Notes under the pieces: generated by a model | The model's input: the letters and a program-made list of their open reading frames with translations, nothing else | Told to the model about the DNA's origin: nothing | Database searches by the model: none | Assembly: GCA_018334095.1 (NCBI GenBank) | Contig: JAGXTE010000068.1 | Span: 1 to 47,192, forward strand | DNA from: Nitrosarchaeum sp. | GTDB lineage: Archaea; Thermoproteota; Nitrososphaeria; Nitrososphaerales; Nitrosopumilaceae | Direction: 5' to 3' | DNA length: 47,192 nt | Position numbers and translations under genes: made by a program | Shown here: positions 1 through 8,727 of the stretch, in pieces | How positions within the stretch are numbered: the first letter of the stretch is position 1 | How the letters are laid out: the number at the start of each line of letters is the position of its first letter

Positions 1-333
1 GGAACAACATCTGGACAACCGTCTGAATCTTCAAATCCGTTTACCGTTTCATCCTGTGTAGGACAAGAATCCGAAGAATCTGGAATGCCGTCACCGTCAG
101 TGTCAGTTGGTGGAACAACATCTGGACAACCGTCTGAATCTTCAAATCCGTTTACCGTTTCATCCTGTGTAGGACAAGAATCCGAAGAATCTGGAATGCC
201 GTCACCGTCAGTGTCAGTTGGTGGAACAACATCTGGACAACCGTCTGAATCTTCAAATCCGTTTACCGTTTCAGGATCAGCAGGACAAGAATCCGAAGAA
301 TCTGGAATGCCGTCACCGTCAGAATCAGAAGAT
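1..333. repeat. 111-bp tandem repeat, three copies
   Basis: Units start at 1, 112 and 223, a period of 111 bp or 37 codons, so the reading frame is kept. Copies 1 and 2 look identical base for base by eye. Copy 3, nearest the start codon, differs in a short block (TCP-ADPE instead of TCP-TQDE). Identity at third codon positions points to recent duplication or gene conversion. The array may continue beyond base 1. Confidence 0.9.
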
Positions 334-404
334 TGGGCAAAAATGCTATTTGGTGACAAAATGATAAGCAACATAAAACCGAATAAAATTGTATAATTGT
401 TCAA
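1..404 (-). CDS. Secreted thrombospondin type 3 repeat protein (partial)
   Basis: This gene runs off the left edge, so only its N-terminal 134 codons are seen. A TTG start at 404 gives [24 protein letters not shown], a signal peptide ending in an AQ-type cleavage site, and the upstream GGAGA supports this start over the ATG at 374. The mature part is a tandem of 37-residue units with the acidic pattern [15 protein letters not shown] followed by a second Cys in DSDGCPD. This is the calcium-binding TSP3 pattern, so the product is probably an exported, calcium-binding surface or adhesion protein. The total length and C-terminal domain cannot be seen. The frame on the opposite strand is open across the repeats but encodes no recognisable protein. 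A related TSP3 protein lies at 36961-38586. Confidence 0.85.
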   Translation of the reverse strand, partial: MNNYTILFGFMLLIILSPNSIFAQSSDSDGDGIPDSSDSCPADPETVNGFEDSDGCPDVVPPTDTDGDGIPDSSDSCPTQDETVNGFEDSDGCPDVVPPTDTDGDGIPDSSDSCPTQDETVNGFEDSDGCPDVV

Positions 405-436
405 TTCTCTTCTCCTATCTCAGCATGGGTCAGATT

Positions 437-452
437 TCCTATATAAAAAACA
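437..452 (-). promoter_or_regulatory. TATA-type promoter of the TSP3 gene
   Basis: On the minus strand the sequence TTTTTTATATAGG lies about 35-45 bases upstream of the TTG start at 404. A transcript starting about 25 bases downstream would have a short leader containing GGAGA, which matches a Shine-Dalgarno-led rather than a leaderless message. Confidence 0.45.
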
Positions 453-510
453 TTGAGAACGTTTTATCGTTTCTTTGAATTAAAGATAAAAATTATCAAA
501 AAAATTTAGA

Positions 511-1683
511 TTATTTTCTAGATTTCAAATGTTTGTGTACTTTGAAACCAATTACTGTTGGTGCTGCAATGTACATTCCCAAGTTCAAAGCAATAACAGA
601 GATTCCCAATCCTAACACTTGCGCATCAGAACCATCTTCAGCTAGTGTCATAATTGAAAGCGTGGATATCATTGGAGTGATAAATGCTCTTACTGCTTCT
701 TGGAACAATGGGTGTTCTCTTTCTAGATCAGCAATTGTTGGAGAGAATGAATAATAGATTTGGTTAAATCCACTCATAAAGGCCAAACCAGATGAAGTGC
801 TCATTACAGTATTATCCCTAATCTCTCTTAGGAATTGTACTTGTGGAGCTAATTCAGTTCCATATGCTGCAGTAGCAATCAAACATGCGCCACCTGGTTT
901 TTTGCCATCATCGACTTTAATTACTTGACAAACACCATTTACTAATTCAGTTCCCTTACCACATACTGGTGGTTCTTCTTCTACTGGTTCTGGAACAATA
1001 CATTTTCCATTCATCAATTTTTCACCAGGAGGACATTGTATTGGTTCTGTTATGTCATCGACACATTTACCACTAACCAATTTTTGGCCTGTTGGACATT
1101 TTATTTCTTCAACACATTTGCCACTAACCAATTTTTGTCCTGTTGGACATGTTATTGGAGTATTATCACCACCGGAGATAATACCACCATCTCCTCCAGT
1201 AAATTTGAATTTAATTTCAGATTTTAATCCAGAAAAATTTGCAAAAATTTTGTAGTCACCTGGTGCTTTGAATTGAGGACCATCAGCTTTTACAGTTGTT
1301 TGAAAAGAACCATCAACATTAGGATGAACTTGAGCAATTGTAACGATGTTGTTATCTGGTGCTCTAACAATAATTGAGACATCACCAGAGCCAAGATTTT
1401 CAATGTTGTTAATCAGACCGCTAATGACTACAATTCCACCTTGTCCGTAAATGTTAAGATCAGTCTTTAAGTTAAGATTATTTTTTGGGCCCGTTACAAC
1501 ATCTTGACATTCATTATTTTGCCATATTTGATTAGGGCCACAGGTAATATCTTGACAAACACCATTTTGTTCTATTTGATTATCCCCACACTCTACACTT
1601 TGGGCATATGTATTTCCAATAAATCCATAAGATAGTAGAGAAATTGACAATAATACTAGGAAACCCACGAGCTTCATTTTCAT
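511..1683 (-). CDS. Exported Cys-repeat protein with C-terminal CFI-box domain
   Basis: The product is a 390-residue protein of unknown function. A signal peptide covers about residues 1-28 and ends in NTYAQ. Two short Cys repeats follow (CGDNQIEQNGVCQ and CGPNQIWQNNECQ), then a beta-rich domain at about 65-165. Next come four repeats of the type CPTGQKLVSGKC. The C-terminal domain begins ACLIATAAYGTE, which matches the archaeal CFI-box (usually CFIATAAYG) with Leu for Phe, and ends in a hydrophobic segment and a basic tail that could anchor it in the membrane. Two neighbouring Cys repeats are nearly identical in DNA as well (about 1056-1150). It has its own TATA-like element near 1704-1712, so it is probably transcribed separately from the gene upstream. 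Confidence 0.75.
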   Translation of the reverse strand: MKMKLVGFLVLLSISLLSYGFIGNTYAQSVECGDNQIEQNGVCQDITCGPNQIWQNNECQDVVTGPKNNLNLKTDLNIYGQGGIVVISGLINNIENLGSGDVSIIVRAPDNNIVTIAQVHPNVDGSFQTTVKADGPQFKAPGDYKIFANFSGLKSEIKFKFTGGDGGIISGGDNTPITCPTGQKLVSGKCVEEIKCPTGQKLVSGKCVDDITEPIQCPPGEKLMNGKCIVPEPVEEEPPVCGKGTELVNGVCQVIKVDDGKKPGGACLIATAAYGTELAPQVQFLREIRDNTVMSTSSGLAFMSGFNQIYYSFSPTIADLEREHPLFQEAVRAFITPMISTLSIMTLAEDGSDAQVLGLGISVIALNLGMYIAAPTVIGFKVHKHLKSRK

Positions 1684-1737
1684 TTTGAATCAGGCATGAG
1701 GGTATTTATGTATTCAATGAAAGAAAAATTGACCTGA

Positions 1738-4700
1738 TTATACTCGAATTATACCTTTATTGACCAAGTATTGAAGTGATTTTATAAAGTCGTCATCAGA
1801 GATTTGTCCATTATACCACCATTTGGCATTATTTTTAATCCAATCAGGAACCACTCTTTCAGAATTTGGATATTCTTTTGGAGAATTGATTATTTTTTCT
1901 TTAACCATTTGTTTGATTCCATCAATAATTTCAGAATTAGAAGACCATGGCTTTACATTATTTTTAATCCAAGCAGGCATATCGTGTAAAGCGGTAAACG
2001 AAACTAATCCAACATTAACACCATTGTGAGATAACTGAATTTTATAAACACCTGATAAAGAATTTTGATTTATTGAAAATGCTGCACGATAGTTTCCACT
2101 ATCAGATATTACTGCAGCAAAGTTTTGATCTACTCCATCTGGATGGATTAATGAGATATCTAACGGAATTCCTCTTTTATGATTACCAATACTACCAGAC
2201 AAAATTATTTCTTCAGAACCAGATAATGGGATTAAGATTTTATCAGTACTTAATTGAGGTGTAGAAAATTGTGTTGTTGATTTAGGATTTAACAAATGAA
2301 ATATGTTTGAATTACCAGAGGCATCTCTAGAGTCATAATATTTTGCATCAAGACTTCCTCCTGCTGTTGAAATTAGTTTTGTTCCAGACTTGTCACAAAT
2401 TTGTGATGGCATCTTGAATGTTCCTTCAAATATACCAGTACTAGGTCCTGTCTCAACTAGTGTAAAACCGGTAGAAGCAAGTCCCCCATACTCAACTCCA
2501 TTAACAACACATCGTTTATAGCGAATATCTTTTAGTAAGATTTCTAACAAAATATTTCCTGAGTTACCAACAGTATCCACATTTGGGGAATTTGGATCAT
2601 TATTTACTAGATAAATATCAACAATATCACTTTTCAAATTAAGATCAGAATCCTTGAGAGTAATTGTTACAGGTTGGCCAAATCTGTATGTACTTGAACC
2701 AGAAGAGACAGTACCTGAATTGGTAGAGATGTCAGATTTAGTAGAAGTTGTTGTGATTACTCCGACTTTATCTAAATCAGAATAAGATATGGCAATTCCT
2801 TTTTCATCAATCAATCTATTAGTTATAATAAATTTTATTTCATCATCTATTGTTCTTAGTGTTTTAATGAAATTAGGATCTAAAATATTGAGTTGATTAG
2901 CTACCGCATATTCAAGAGTACCAATAAATTTTGAAGAGTTATCACTTGTCTCTTCTAATTCAAATCTGTAAATTGCATTATTGATATCATCATTATTTGA
3001 TAATCCAAACGAAAAGAAATCAATAACTATGGGTTGCTTATTTTTTTCTGCAGAAATACTTCCAACTGTAGAAGTGTTATCACTTGAATCAAAATTTATT
3101 ATAAGATATACAGTTCCACTCCTAGTAGAAAGTTGTTGAATATCATCATCATCTAATTGAACAAGCCCATAGGATGAAGACAAATCGCCTGAATCAACTA
3201 TAGTTATGGGTAAAGAACCCAAAGTTCCAAAAGACAGAGTGATTGATGTATCTGTAAAATCTACGACTCCAAAGTCATTCTCAAAAGATCTAAGATCGTA
3301 ATTTATCCAATTAGTACCATCATTATTTGAAATAGACGAATCTATGAAAAGCGATCGTAATGTTGACGCAGAAACACCAAGATTCATTGATAGTTGTTTA
3401 AAATTCGGAATTGCTACATTTGACGTATCAATAAATAATCTTGCAGAGTTTTTGTCAGGTATTAATGAGTTAGATGTATCACCAGAATTTAATGAAGTGG
3501 CAGAAGAATGAAACTGCACATCATTTGCATTGCTAAGAGTTGTTGGATTTCCAATCTTTAAGGTAGGCACTAAAGATGAATCTCTAAATATATCTAAATG
3601 ATCTTTACTTCCAGAATTAATATTTTGATCAGAATCTATCAAAGTTACAGGGAATTTTTTACCTGGTGTGAGTGATTTAACACCTTCTCCAACAGTTAGA
3701 GTAGATTTGTTTATTGAAATTGAAGACGTCGAAGAACCTGTAAGGACAGAAATAGATTTTTGATTATAGTCTATTTGCCCACTTTGACCTCTTGGAGCAT
3801 TAGTAAGAACTCTAACAACAGATTCATCACTATTATCAACACTATCAAAGATTCCAGAATTTGGGCCATTTTCTACTAAAGTAACAATGTTAGAAAATGG
3901 GTTTCCGGGTATATCATCATCAACAAAAGTACTAGGTTGCTTATCATTTGATGTTAGTTGCATTATATTTCCTAAATTAATTGAAAGTTTTCCATTATCT
4001 TTAAAACCTAAATTAGATAGATGTGAATTCAAATTTACTAATCCAGCATTACCATTTGCAGAGTTAGAACCGGAATTATCAAATGCTTGGTAAAAAGTAG
4101 CAAGTGGAGAATTAATATTAAATGTCCATGAATCTTCATCAGTTGGATCTTGATTTAATTGGAAATCATTTACAGTTAGAAAAACTTGTGAATTTTGAGG
4201 GTATAGAGATCTATCAAGTTTTAGAGAGATGTTTGAACTTTCGTCGTATTCAAGAGAAACACTTTGTGGGTTTCCACCAGCGTTGTATTGAATTTTGACA
4301 TCGCTAAAAGAGAAGAGTTGAATTAAAGGCCATGCATCAGAATCCAGTCCAATTTGACCAGTTGGAATATTTGAGTTGATGTTAATTGACTGTGGATTTC
4401 TTACAACATTATTAAGATTCGTAGAGCTTGTTGGTGTTCCAGTACACTGATTAAATGATGAAACACCATTTGTGAAACCAGATAAACCATTACTTCTTGG
4501 AACAGCAAAACCATTAGTTTCACTAAGCGATATTCCAAAAACGGATGAGCTTGTATCTCTACTACAAAATACACCAAAGTCTAAACCTTTACCAGATGCG
4601 GCAGATTGAGTAGAATCAGCCGCTTTAGCTTTATCGACATTGGCAAAATATGCATACCAGTTACCATCAGTTGCTTGAACCATTCGTAATGATTTACCAT

Positions 4701-4938
4701 TTAGCGTAACATTAGGTTCTCCTTTTCCTTGATCAGTATCATGAAGATTTGGGTCGCGGATTACTACTTCGACTACCATTGAACCAGAAAACCGATTGTT
4801 AAATTGTGAATTTTCAGCTGAAACATACAGATTAGGATTGCTTGATGCTTCTACACTAATAATTGGGATCAACAATATTGATGAAAATATGCCAAGTAAA
4901 ATTACACATTTGTGGCTCATCATAAAGAAAAATAGCAT
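1738..4938 (-). CDS. Large secreted surface (S-layer-like) protein with C-terminal WIKNN modules
   Basis: The 1066-residue product starts with a signal peptide (about residues 1-32, ending VEASS); a second in-frame Met six residues in is an alternative start. The long middle part is rich in Ser, Asn, Asp and Thr and repeats beta-sandwich-like segments with 'VTLIDSDQNINS' and 'VTITLKDSDLNLKS', a pattern I know from thaumarchaeal surface proteins. An Ig-like segment follows near 920-985. The protein ends with two copies of a helical module: MPAWIKNNVKPW, then VPDWIKNNAKWWYNGQIS at about 1030 onward. I infer an S-layer-associated or adhesive role at the cell surface. It is divergent from the CDF gene, with a 77-bp spacer. 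No catalytic motif is visible. Confidence 0.7.
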   Translation of the reverse strand: MLFFFMMSHKCVILLGIFSSILLIPIISVEASSNPNLYVSAENSQFNNRFSGSMVVEVVIRDPNLHDTDQGKGEPNVTLNGKSLRMVQATDGNWYAYFANVDKAKAADSTQSAASGKGLDFGVFCSRDTSSSVFGISLSETNGFAVPRSNGLSGFTNGVSSFNQCTGTPTSSTNLNNVVRNPQSININSNIPTGQIGLDSDAWPLIQLFSFSDVKIQYNAGGNPQSVSLEYDESSNISLKLDRSLYPQNSQVFLTVNDFQLNQDPTDEDSWTFNINSPLATFYQAFDNSGSNSANGNAGLVNLNSHLSNLGFKDNGKLSINLGNIMQLTSNDKQPSTFVDDDIPGNPFSNIVTLVENGPNSGIFDSVDNSDESVVRVLTNAPRGQSGQIDYNQKSISVLTGSSTSSISINKSTLTVGEGVKSLTPGKKFPVTLIDSDQNINSGSKDHLDIFRDSSLVPTLKIGNPTTLSNANDVQFHSSATSLNSGDTSNSLIPDKNSARLFIDTSNVAIPNFKQLSMNLGVSASTLRSLFIDSSISNNDGTNWINYDLRSFENDFGVVDFTDTSITLSFGTLGSLPITIVDSGDLSSSYGLVQLDDDDIQQLSTRSGTVYLIINFDSSDNTSTVGSISAEKNKQPIVIDFFSFGLSNNDDINNAIYRFELEETSDNSSKFIGTLEYAVANQLNILDPNFIKTLRTIDDEIKFIITNRLIDEKGIAISYSDLDKVGVITTTSTKSDISTNSGTVSSGSSTYRFGQPVTITLKDSDLNLKSDIVDIYLVNNDPNSPNVDTVGNSGNILLEILLKDIRYKRCVVNGVEYGGLASTGFTLVETGPSTGIFEGTFKMPSQICDKSGTKLISTAGGSLDAKYYDSRDASGNSNIFHLLNPKSTTQFSTPQLSTDKILIPLSGSEEIILSGSIGNHKRGIPLDISLIHPDGVDQNFAAVISDSGNYRAAFSINQNSLSGVYKIQLSHNGVNVGLVSFTALHDMPAWIKNNVKPWSSNSEIIDGIKQMVKEKIINSPKEYPNSERVVPDWIKNNAKWWYNGQISDDDFIKSLQYLVNKGIIRV

Positions 4939-5015
4939 TTATCACAAATAATCTTGTCGTATGAATTGCATTTAGAATACTTGTAATACATGAGAGGATT
5001 AACAAAGAAACAGAA

Positions 5016-6368
5016 ATGTTGGAACAAAAAACAAAGGTTTTACAGATTTCACTAGTAGCTATTTTTTCAGCATTTGTAGTTGAATTAGTTTTTGGGTTAA
5101 TTTCGAATAGTCTTGGTCTGATTACAGATAGCATACATGCCTTACTAGATAGTGTTGTTACAGTAATACTACTTTTAGCAGCTAGATATGCAATAAAACC
5201 TCCCGATGAAGAACATACCTATGGTCATGGAAAAATTGAATCGCTTGGTGGGCTTATTGGGGGAATTGCTATTTTTCTCATAGCAATATTTTTCATTTAT
5301 GAATCAATTCACAGATTGCAGAATCCAGTACATAATACATTACCTGGTATGTTTGCAATTATTGGAGGATTATACACAATTGGAATCGATATTTTTAGAA
5401 TAATTATTCTTCGAAGATCAATTAAAAAAATTGGAGGAGTTACTCTCAAAGCTGATTTCTATCATGCATTTATGGATCTAGGCTCAACAATAATTGCAAT
5501 AGCAGGAATTGTGTTTGTTGTATATGGCTTCTATAATGGAGACTTTATTGCCGCATTAATTCTTGGAGTTGTTTTGGTAATACTTAGTTTGAAATTGATT
5601 CATAGAACTGCATTGGATTTAACGGATATTATATCACCAGAACTTGTAAAAAAAGTAAAAGAAATTGTCTTGAATACAGAAGGAGTAATAGAAGCTGGAG
5701 CAATTTTAATGAGAAAATCAGGAGATGTGATATTTACAGATGTCACAATATCTCTAAGAGGGGATACAAGTTTTGATAGGGCACATGAAATTAGCAGTGA
5801 AGTTGAAAGTAATATTAAAAAGAAATTGCCTAACGCTGCAATCACTATTCATTTTGAGCCAAATTGGAAAAATGTGCCTCTAAATGCAAAAATTAACGAC
5901 ATAGCAAAAAGTGTAGATGGAGTTAAGGAAGTTCATAATATTATATCTCATAAGACAAAAGGAAAAACTTATTCAAATTTACACGTCATGGTAGATAATG
6001 AAATCAACCTTGATTTAGCTCATAAAATATCAGAAGAAATAGAACAAAAAATTCAAGAAAACATTCCCGAAATTGAACATGTAACTATTCATCTTGAACC
6101 ATTTCTCACAGTTCCAAAAAATTTGAATGTGGAAGATAAGATTACAGAAGAGAAGATAAGAGAAATTTTAGAGCAATACACTGTAATTAAAAAAATAGGT
6201 CGAATAGTTTCTTTAAATTTTGAAAATATTCTTAAAATTGATATCGATTGTTCATTTGACAAAGAATTATCGATTGAAAAAGTTCATGATATGACATCTG
6301 AAATAGAACATGCAATAAGAACTCAGATTAAAAATGCCGTAATAACAATACACCCAGAACCAGTTTAG
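5016..6368 (+). CDS. CDF-family divalent metal exporter with three tandem C-terminal domains
   Basis: This cation diffusion facilitator exports divalent metal in exchange for protons. The membrane domain (residues 1 to about 205) has six hydrophobic segments. Its metal-site motifs are HALLD at H41-D45 and HAFMD at H150-D154. HxxxD in both helices is typical of zinc-type CDFs, so Zn is the best guess. The cytoplasmic part is unusual: instead of one domain of about 80 residues there are three, ending IHFEP (278-282), IHLEP (358-362) and IHPEP (445-449). This explains the 450-residue length against about 300 for the family. The gene converges on the ZIP gene with a 4-bp overlap, which puts an exporter beside an importer. 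Confidence 0.9.
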   Translation: MLEQKTKVLQISLVAIFSAFVVELVFGLISNSLGLITDSIHALLDSVVTVILLLAARYAIKPPDEEHTYGHGKIESLGGLIGGIAIFLIAIFFIYESIHRLQNPVHNTLPGMFAIIGGLYTIGIDIFRIIILRRSIKKIGGVTLKADFYHAFMDLGSTIIAIAGIVFVVYGFYNGDFIAALILGVVLVILSLKLIHRTALDLTDIISPELVKKVKEIVLNTEGVIEAGAILMRKSGDVIFTDVTISLRGDTSFDRAHEISSEVESNIKKKLPNAAITIHFEPNWKNVPLNAKINDIAKSVDGVKEVHNIISHKTKGKTYSNLHVMVDNEINLDLAHKISEEIEQKIQENIPEIEHVTIHLEPFLTVPKNLNVEDKITEEKIREILEQYTVIKKIGRIVSLNFENILKIDIDCSFDKELSIEKVHDMTSEIEHAIRTQIKNAVITIHPEPV

Positions 6369-7543
6369 ATTAAGATGCTTGTTAAGTACATAACTAGCAT
6401 ACCAAAAGCAAATCCAGAGGCTACAGAAGCACTAGAAAGAGTACTGTCTCCCTCATCTCGGATCCATTTTAAAATCACAATAATTACCTGAAATATTGCA
6501 CCTGCACCTATTGAAAGAAAGATTATTGATGTGAATGGAGAATATACAAAACCACCAAGCCATGCACCAAAAATAGCTGGAGAGCCTGCAATCATTCCCA
6601 TGGCAGCTAGTTTTCCAATCATTAATTTTCCTCTAGACATTGGAGCCGCAATTGCAATCCCTTCAGTAGTATTGTGCAAAGCAAAGCCTACAATCAGAAA
6701 TGTACTAAATGCAACAGAACCTAAACCGACTGATGCACCAATTGCTAATCCTTCTCCAAAATTGTGAAGTCCAATTCCAATTGATATCATTAATGCAATT
6801 GCAACAGGTTTTGCAAGCTTGGAAGAGTTAACTCTTGAAACAAGTTTGTTTCCTGAATAAAATAATCCTAGAAAAGATAATACAATTACTGTTGTAATGA
6901 GCAAAATTCCATTGAAGCTTCCTGCAAGACTTTCATTTGATACTTCTACTGCTTCTTCAATTGAATCAATTGCCAAGAAAAATAACAATCCTGCAGTTAA
7001 TGCCAAAAAGAAATGAAATTTTTGTTTGCTAATTTTCTTAATAAAAGGAAGCCAAAGTAGTCCAATCATAACAGGAATTATTCCAACATAAGTTCCAATT
7101 ATTGCAAAAAATATTGCAAGATCTATAGTTGGTTCTAGTGCAGGAGCTGCTGCTTCTATTTCTTTTTCAAATCTTGTTCCATCGCCTATAGTAATTCCAA
7201 TTATGTATGGTTCAGCCTCATTCCATTCAAATGGAATCCTAACCAAAGCTGATTCGAATCGTTCAATAAACCTATCCGGTTCTACGGCAGCAGGTTGAAT
7301 TCTATCATTAACATCTGCCATTGCGATCTCAACTGGAATTGGTCCAGTGTTTCTTACAGTTGCTTGAATTTCAGAGTCATGAAAATCTACTTTTTCAATA
7401 GTTATTTCAGGTAATGGTACTCCTAAATCTAGCAGATCAGCACCAGGTCCAAAAATATAGGCCATCATAATGATTACAAATGCAAATGGAATTAAGCCAC
7501 TAGCAATAACCTTGACTTTAGATGAATTATTACTAAGTTCCAT
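6365..7543 (-). CDS. ZIP-family metal transporter with an extracytoplasmic N-terminal domain
   Basis: The two ZIP signature helices are clear: HNFGEGLAIG at H260-E264 and HNTTEGIAIAAP at H290-E294. These carry the metal-binding His and Glu residues. ZIP proteins bring Zn, Fe, Mn or related ions into the cytoplasm. The first helix (about 11-31) is followed by a soluble beta-rich stretch of about 100 residues (35-135) before the remaining helices (from about 140), so an ectodomain is inserted ahead of the transport core. The start overlaps the end of the multicopper oxidase gene by 11 bp, which suggests translational coupling and a shared job in oxidising and importing, or sensing, a redox metal. 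The substrate is not determined by sequence. Confidence 0.88.
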   Translation of the reverse strand: MELSNNSSKVKVIASGLIPFAFVIIMMAYIFGPGADLLDLGVPLPEITIEKVDFHDSEIQATVRNTGPIPVEIAMADVNDRIQPAAVEPDRFIERFESALVRIPFEWNEAEPYIIGITIGDGTRFEKEIEAAAPALEPTIDLAIFFAIIGTYVGIIPVMIGLLWLPFIKKISKQKFHFFLALTAGLLFFLAIDSIEEAVEVSNESLAGSFNGILLITTVIVLSFLGLFYSGNKLVSRVNSSKLAKPVAIALMISIGIGLHNFGEGLAIGASVGLGSVAFSTFLIVGFALHNTTEGIAIAAPMSRGKLMIGKLAAMGMIAGSPAIFGAWLGGFVYSPFTSIIFLSIGAGAIFQVIIVILKWIRDEGDSTLSSASVASGFAFGMLVMYLTSILI

Positions 7544-8588
7544 ATTCTACCTTCTGAGAAGTCTTGTCAGGATTATCCTTTACAAGAAATATTCCAACCC
7601 ATCCTTTTTCAGAGAACTCTACCTTATGGGCATGAAATAGATATTTTCCAGGATATTCGTATTCAAATTCCATAATACCACGTTCAGTTTGTGATAATGT
7701 TATCATGTCAGTGTAAAATGATGGAATGAGATCAGTTCCTGTTGGATAATACCTATACAAATTACCATGAAGATGTAAATTGTTTATTGGATCAAATTCC
7801 ACCATATTAACAACATAAACTCGAATCAATTCGTTGGTGTTAATCTGGATTGGATGGTGTTGATAATAAAATGGGATAGTGTTTACGGCATAAAAATTAT
7901 TTTCAGTGTCAAAATCAGTATCTAATCCATTTAAGACCATCACCATTTCATCAGCAGGTGGACGTTTTTCCTTAGGATCAACAATGAAGACACCATAAAG
8001 ACCATGGACTATGTGTTCTTCAAGCGGCATTACATGACAATGATAAGGATGAACTCCAACAGGGCCAGCTTCAAATTCATAAATAAATTGGCCGCCATTA
8101 CCACCTATAGGTTCAAAAACACCGTCCATTCCAGCTGGATGAATTCCATGAAAATGTATTGTATGTTCTTTTGAACCATTATTTATGAAATGAACCCTAA
8201 CAATGTCACCTTCAGTAGCTCTAATTGTAGGACCGGGAACAGTTCCATTAAAAGTCCAAACATTGTAAAATATTCCAGGAGAAATTTCTTGAATCTTATC
8301 ATCCTCTGCAATTATTGTATAATCACGGATTGTTTGTCCAGTTTCAGATACAGATAACCTTCCATACTCGAAATTTCTTAAATATTGTTCTGGATCAAAC
8401 TCTACAGACGATACAGTGTAAAGTGGATCAAGTATTTCACCAGAAGTCTTTACAACTGCACCAGAATGAGTAACAAATGTTTTCTGCTCAGATTGAGCTT
8501 CAGATATTGTAGGAAAAATCATAATTATTGAAATTCCAAAAATTACAAAAATTACTAGGATCATGATGTTCGAACGATTAAATTTCAA
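7533..8588 (-). CDS. Two-domain multicopper oxidase (laccase-like, type 1 Cu in domain 1)
   Basis: A signal anchor (about residues 8-32) places this copper oxidase outside the cytoplasmic membrane. Domain 1 holds HFHGIH (145-150) and the type 1 motif HPYHCHVMPLEEHIVHGLYG: Cys184, His192 and Leu197 at the axial position where nitrite reductases have Met. Domain 2 keeps HLHGN (272-276) and HAHK (319-322) but no Cys, so only domain 1 binds type 1 copper, as in the type C two-domain oxidases. The axial Leu and the missing Met argue for a laccase or metal oxidase rather than NirK. It is the first gene of the oxidase-ZIP operon. The ATG lies about 26 bases after a TATA element, consistent with a leaderless message. 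Confidence 0.88.
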   Translation of the reverse strand: MKFNRSNIMILVIFVIFGISIIMIFPTISEAQSEQKTFVTHSGAVVKTSGEILDPLYTVSSVEFDPEQYLRNFEYGRLSVSETGQTIRDYTIIAEDDKIQEISPGIFYNVWTFNGTVPGPTIRATEGDIVRVHFINNGSKEHTIHFHGIHPAGMDGVFEPIGGNGGQFIYEFEAGPVGVHPYHCHVMPLEEHIVHGLYGVFIVDPKEKRPPADEMVMVLNGLDTDFDTENNFYAVNTIPFYYQHHPIQINTNELIRVYVVNMVEFDPINNLHLHGNLYRYYPTGTDLIPSFYTDMITLSQTERGIMEFEYEYPGKYLFHAHKVEFSEKGWVGIFLVKDNPDKTSQKVEYGT

Positions 8589-8609
8589 GTATAATCATCA
8601 TGCATGATT

Positions 8610-8661
8610 TGTTTATTTAAAAGTTAGCCTAGGCTAACTTTTTTAGCCCAATCTAACTTTT
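8610..8661 (-). promoter_or_regulatory. Promoter with palindromic operator upstream of the multicopper oxidase
   Basis: Positions 8619-8642 form a perfect 24-bp palindrome with the core GTTAGCCTAGGCTAAC. On the minus strand it abuts and partly overlaps the TATA-like TTTTAAATAAAC (about 8611-8620), so it covers the BRE region just upstream of TATA. A second half-site, TCTAACTTTT, lies at about 8652-8661. A bound protein would block TBP/TFB. The core resembles the DtxR/MntR-type operator family (TTAGGTTAGCCTAACC-like), so metal-responsive repression is the likeliest reading. Another 12-bp palindrome, ATCATGCATGAT, sits at 8597-8608 near the expected start of transcription. Confidence 0.65.
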
Positions 8662-8727
8662 GGTTATAGAATGAATTCAAATTATTAAAAAAATTAGGTT
8701 TAAACTAAAGAATATCACAAGCAGGAC

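Noticed and set aside
1..333. CRISPR-like array
   Set aside because: The 111-bp units are contiguous, in frame and have no distinct spacers; they code for protein repeats.
85..396. Plus-strand 103-residue frame over the TSP3 repeats
   Set aside because: The minus strand encodes the calcium-binding TSP3 pattern with a signal peptide; the plus frame is only its Ser/Pro-rich shadow.
7533..8588. Copper nitrite reductase NirK
   Set aside because: The axial residue appears to be Leu and domain 2 has the HxH pairs of a trinuclear oxidase site, so a laccase-type oxidase fits better.
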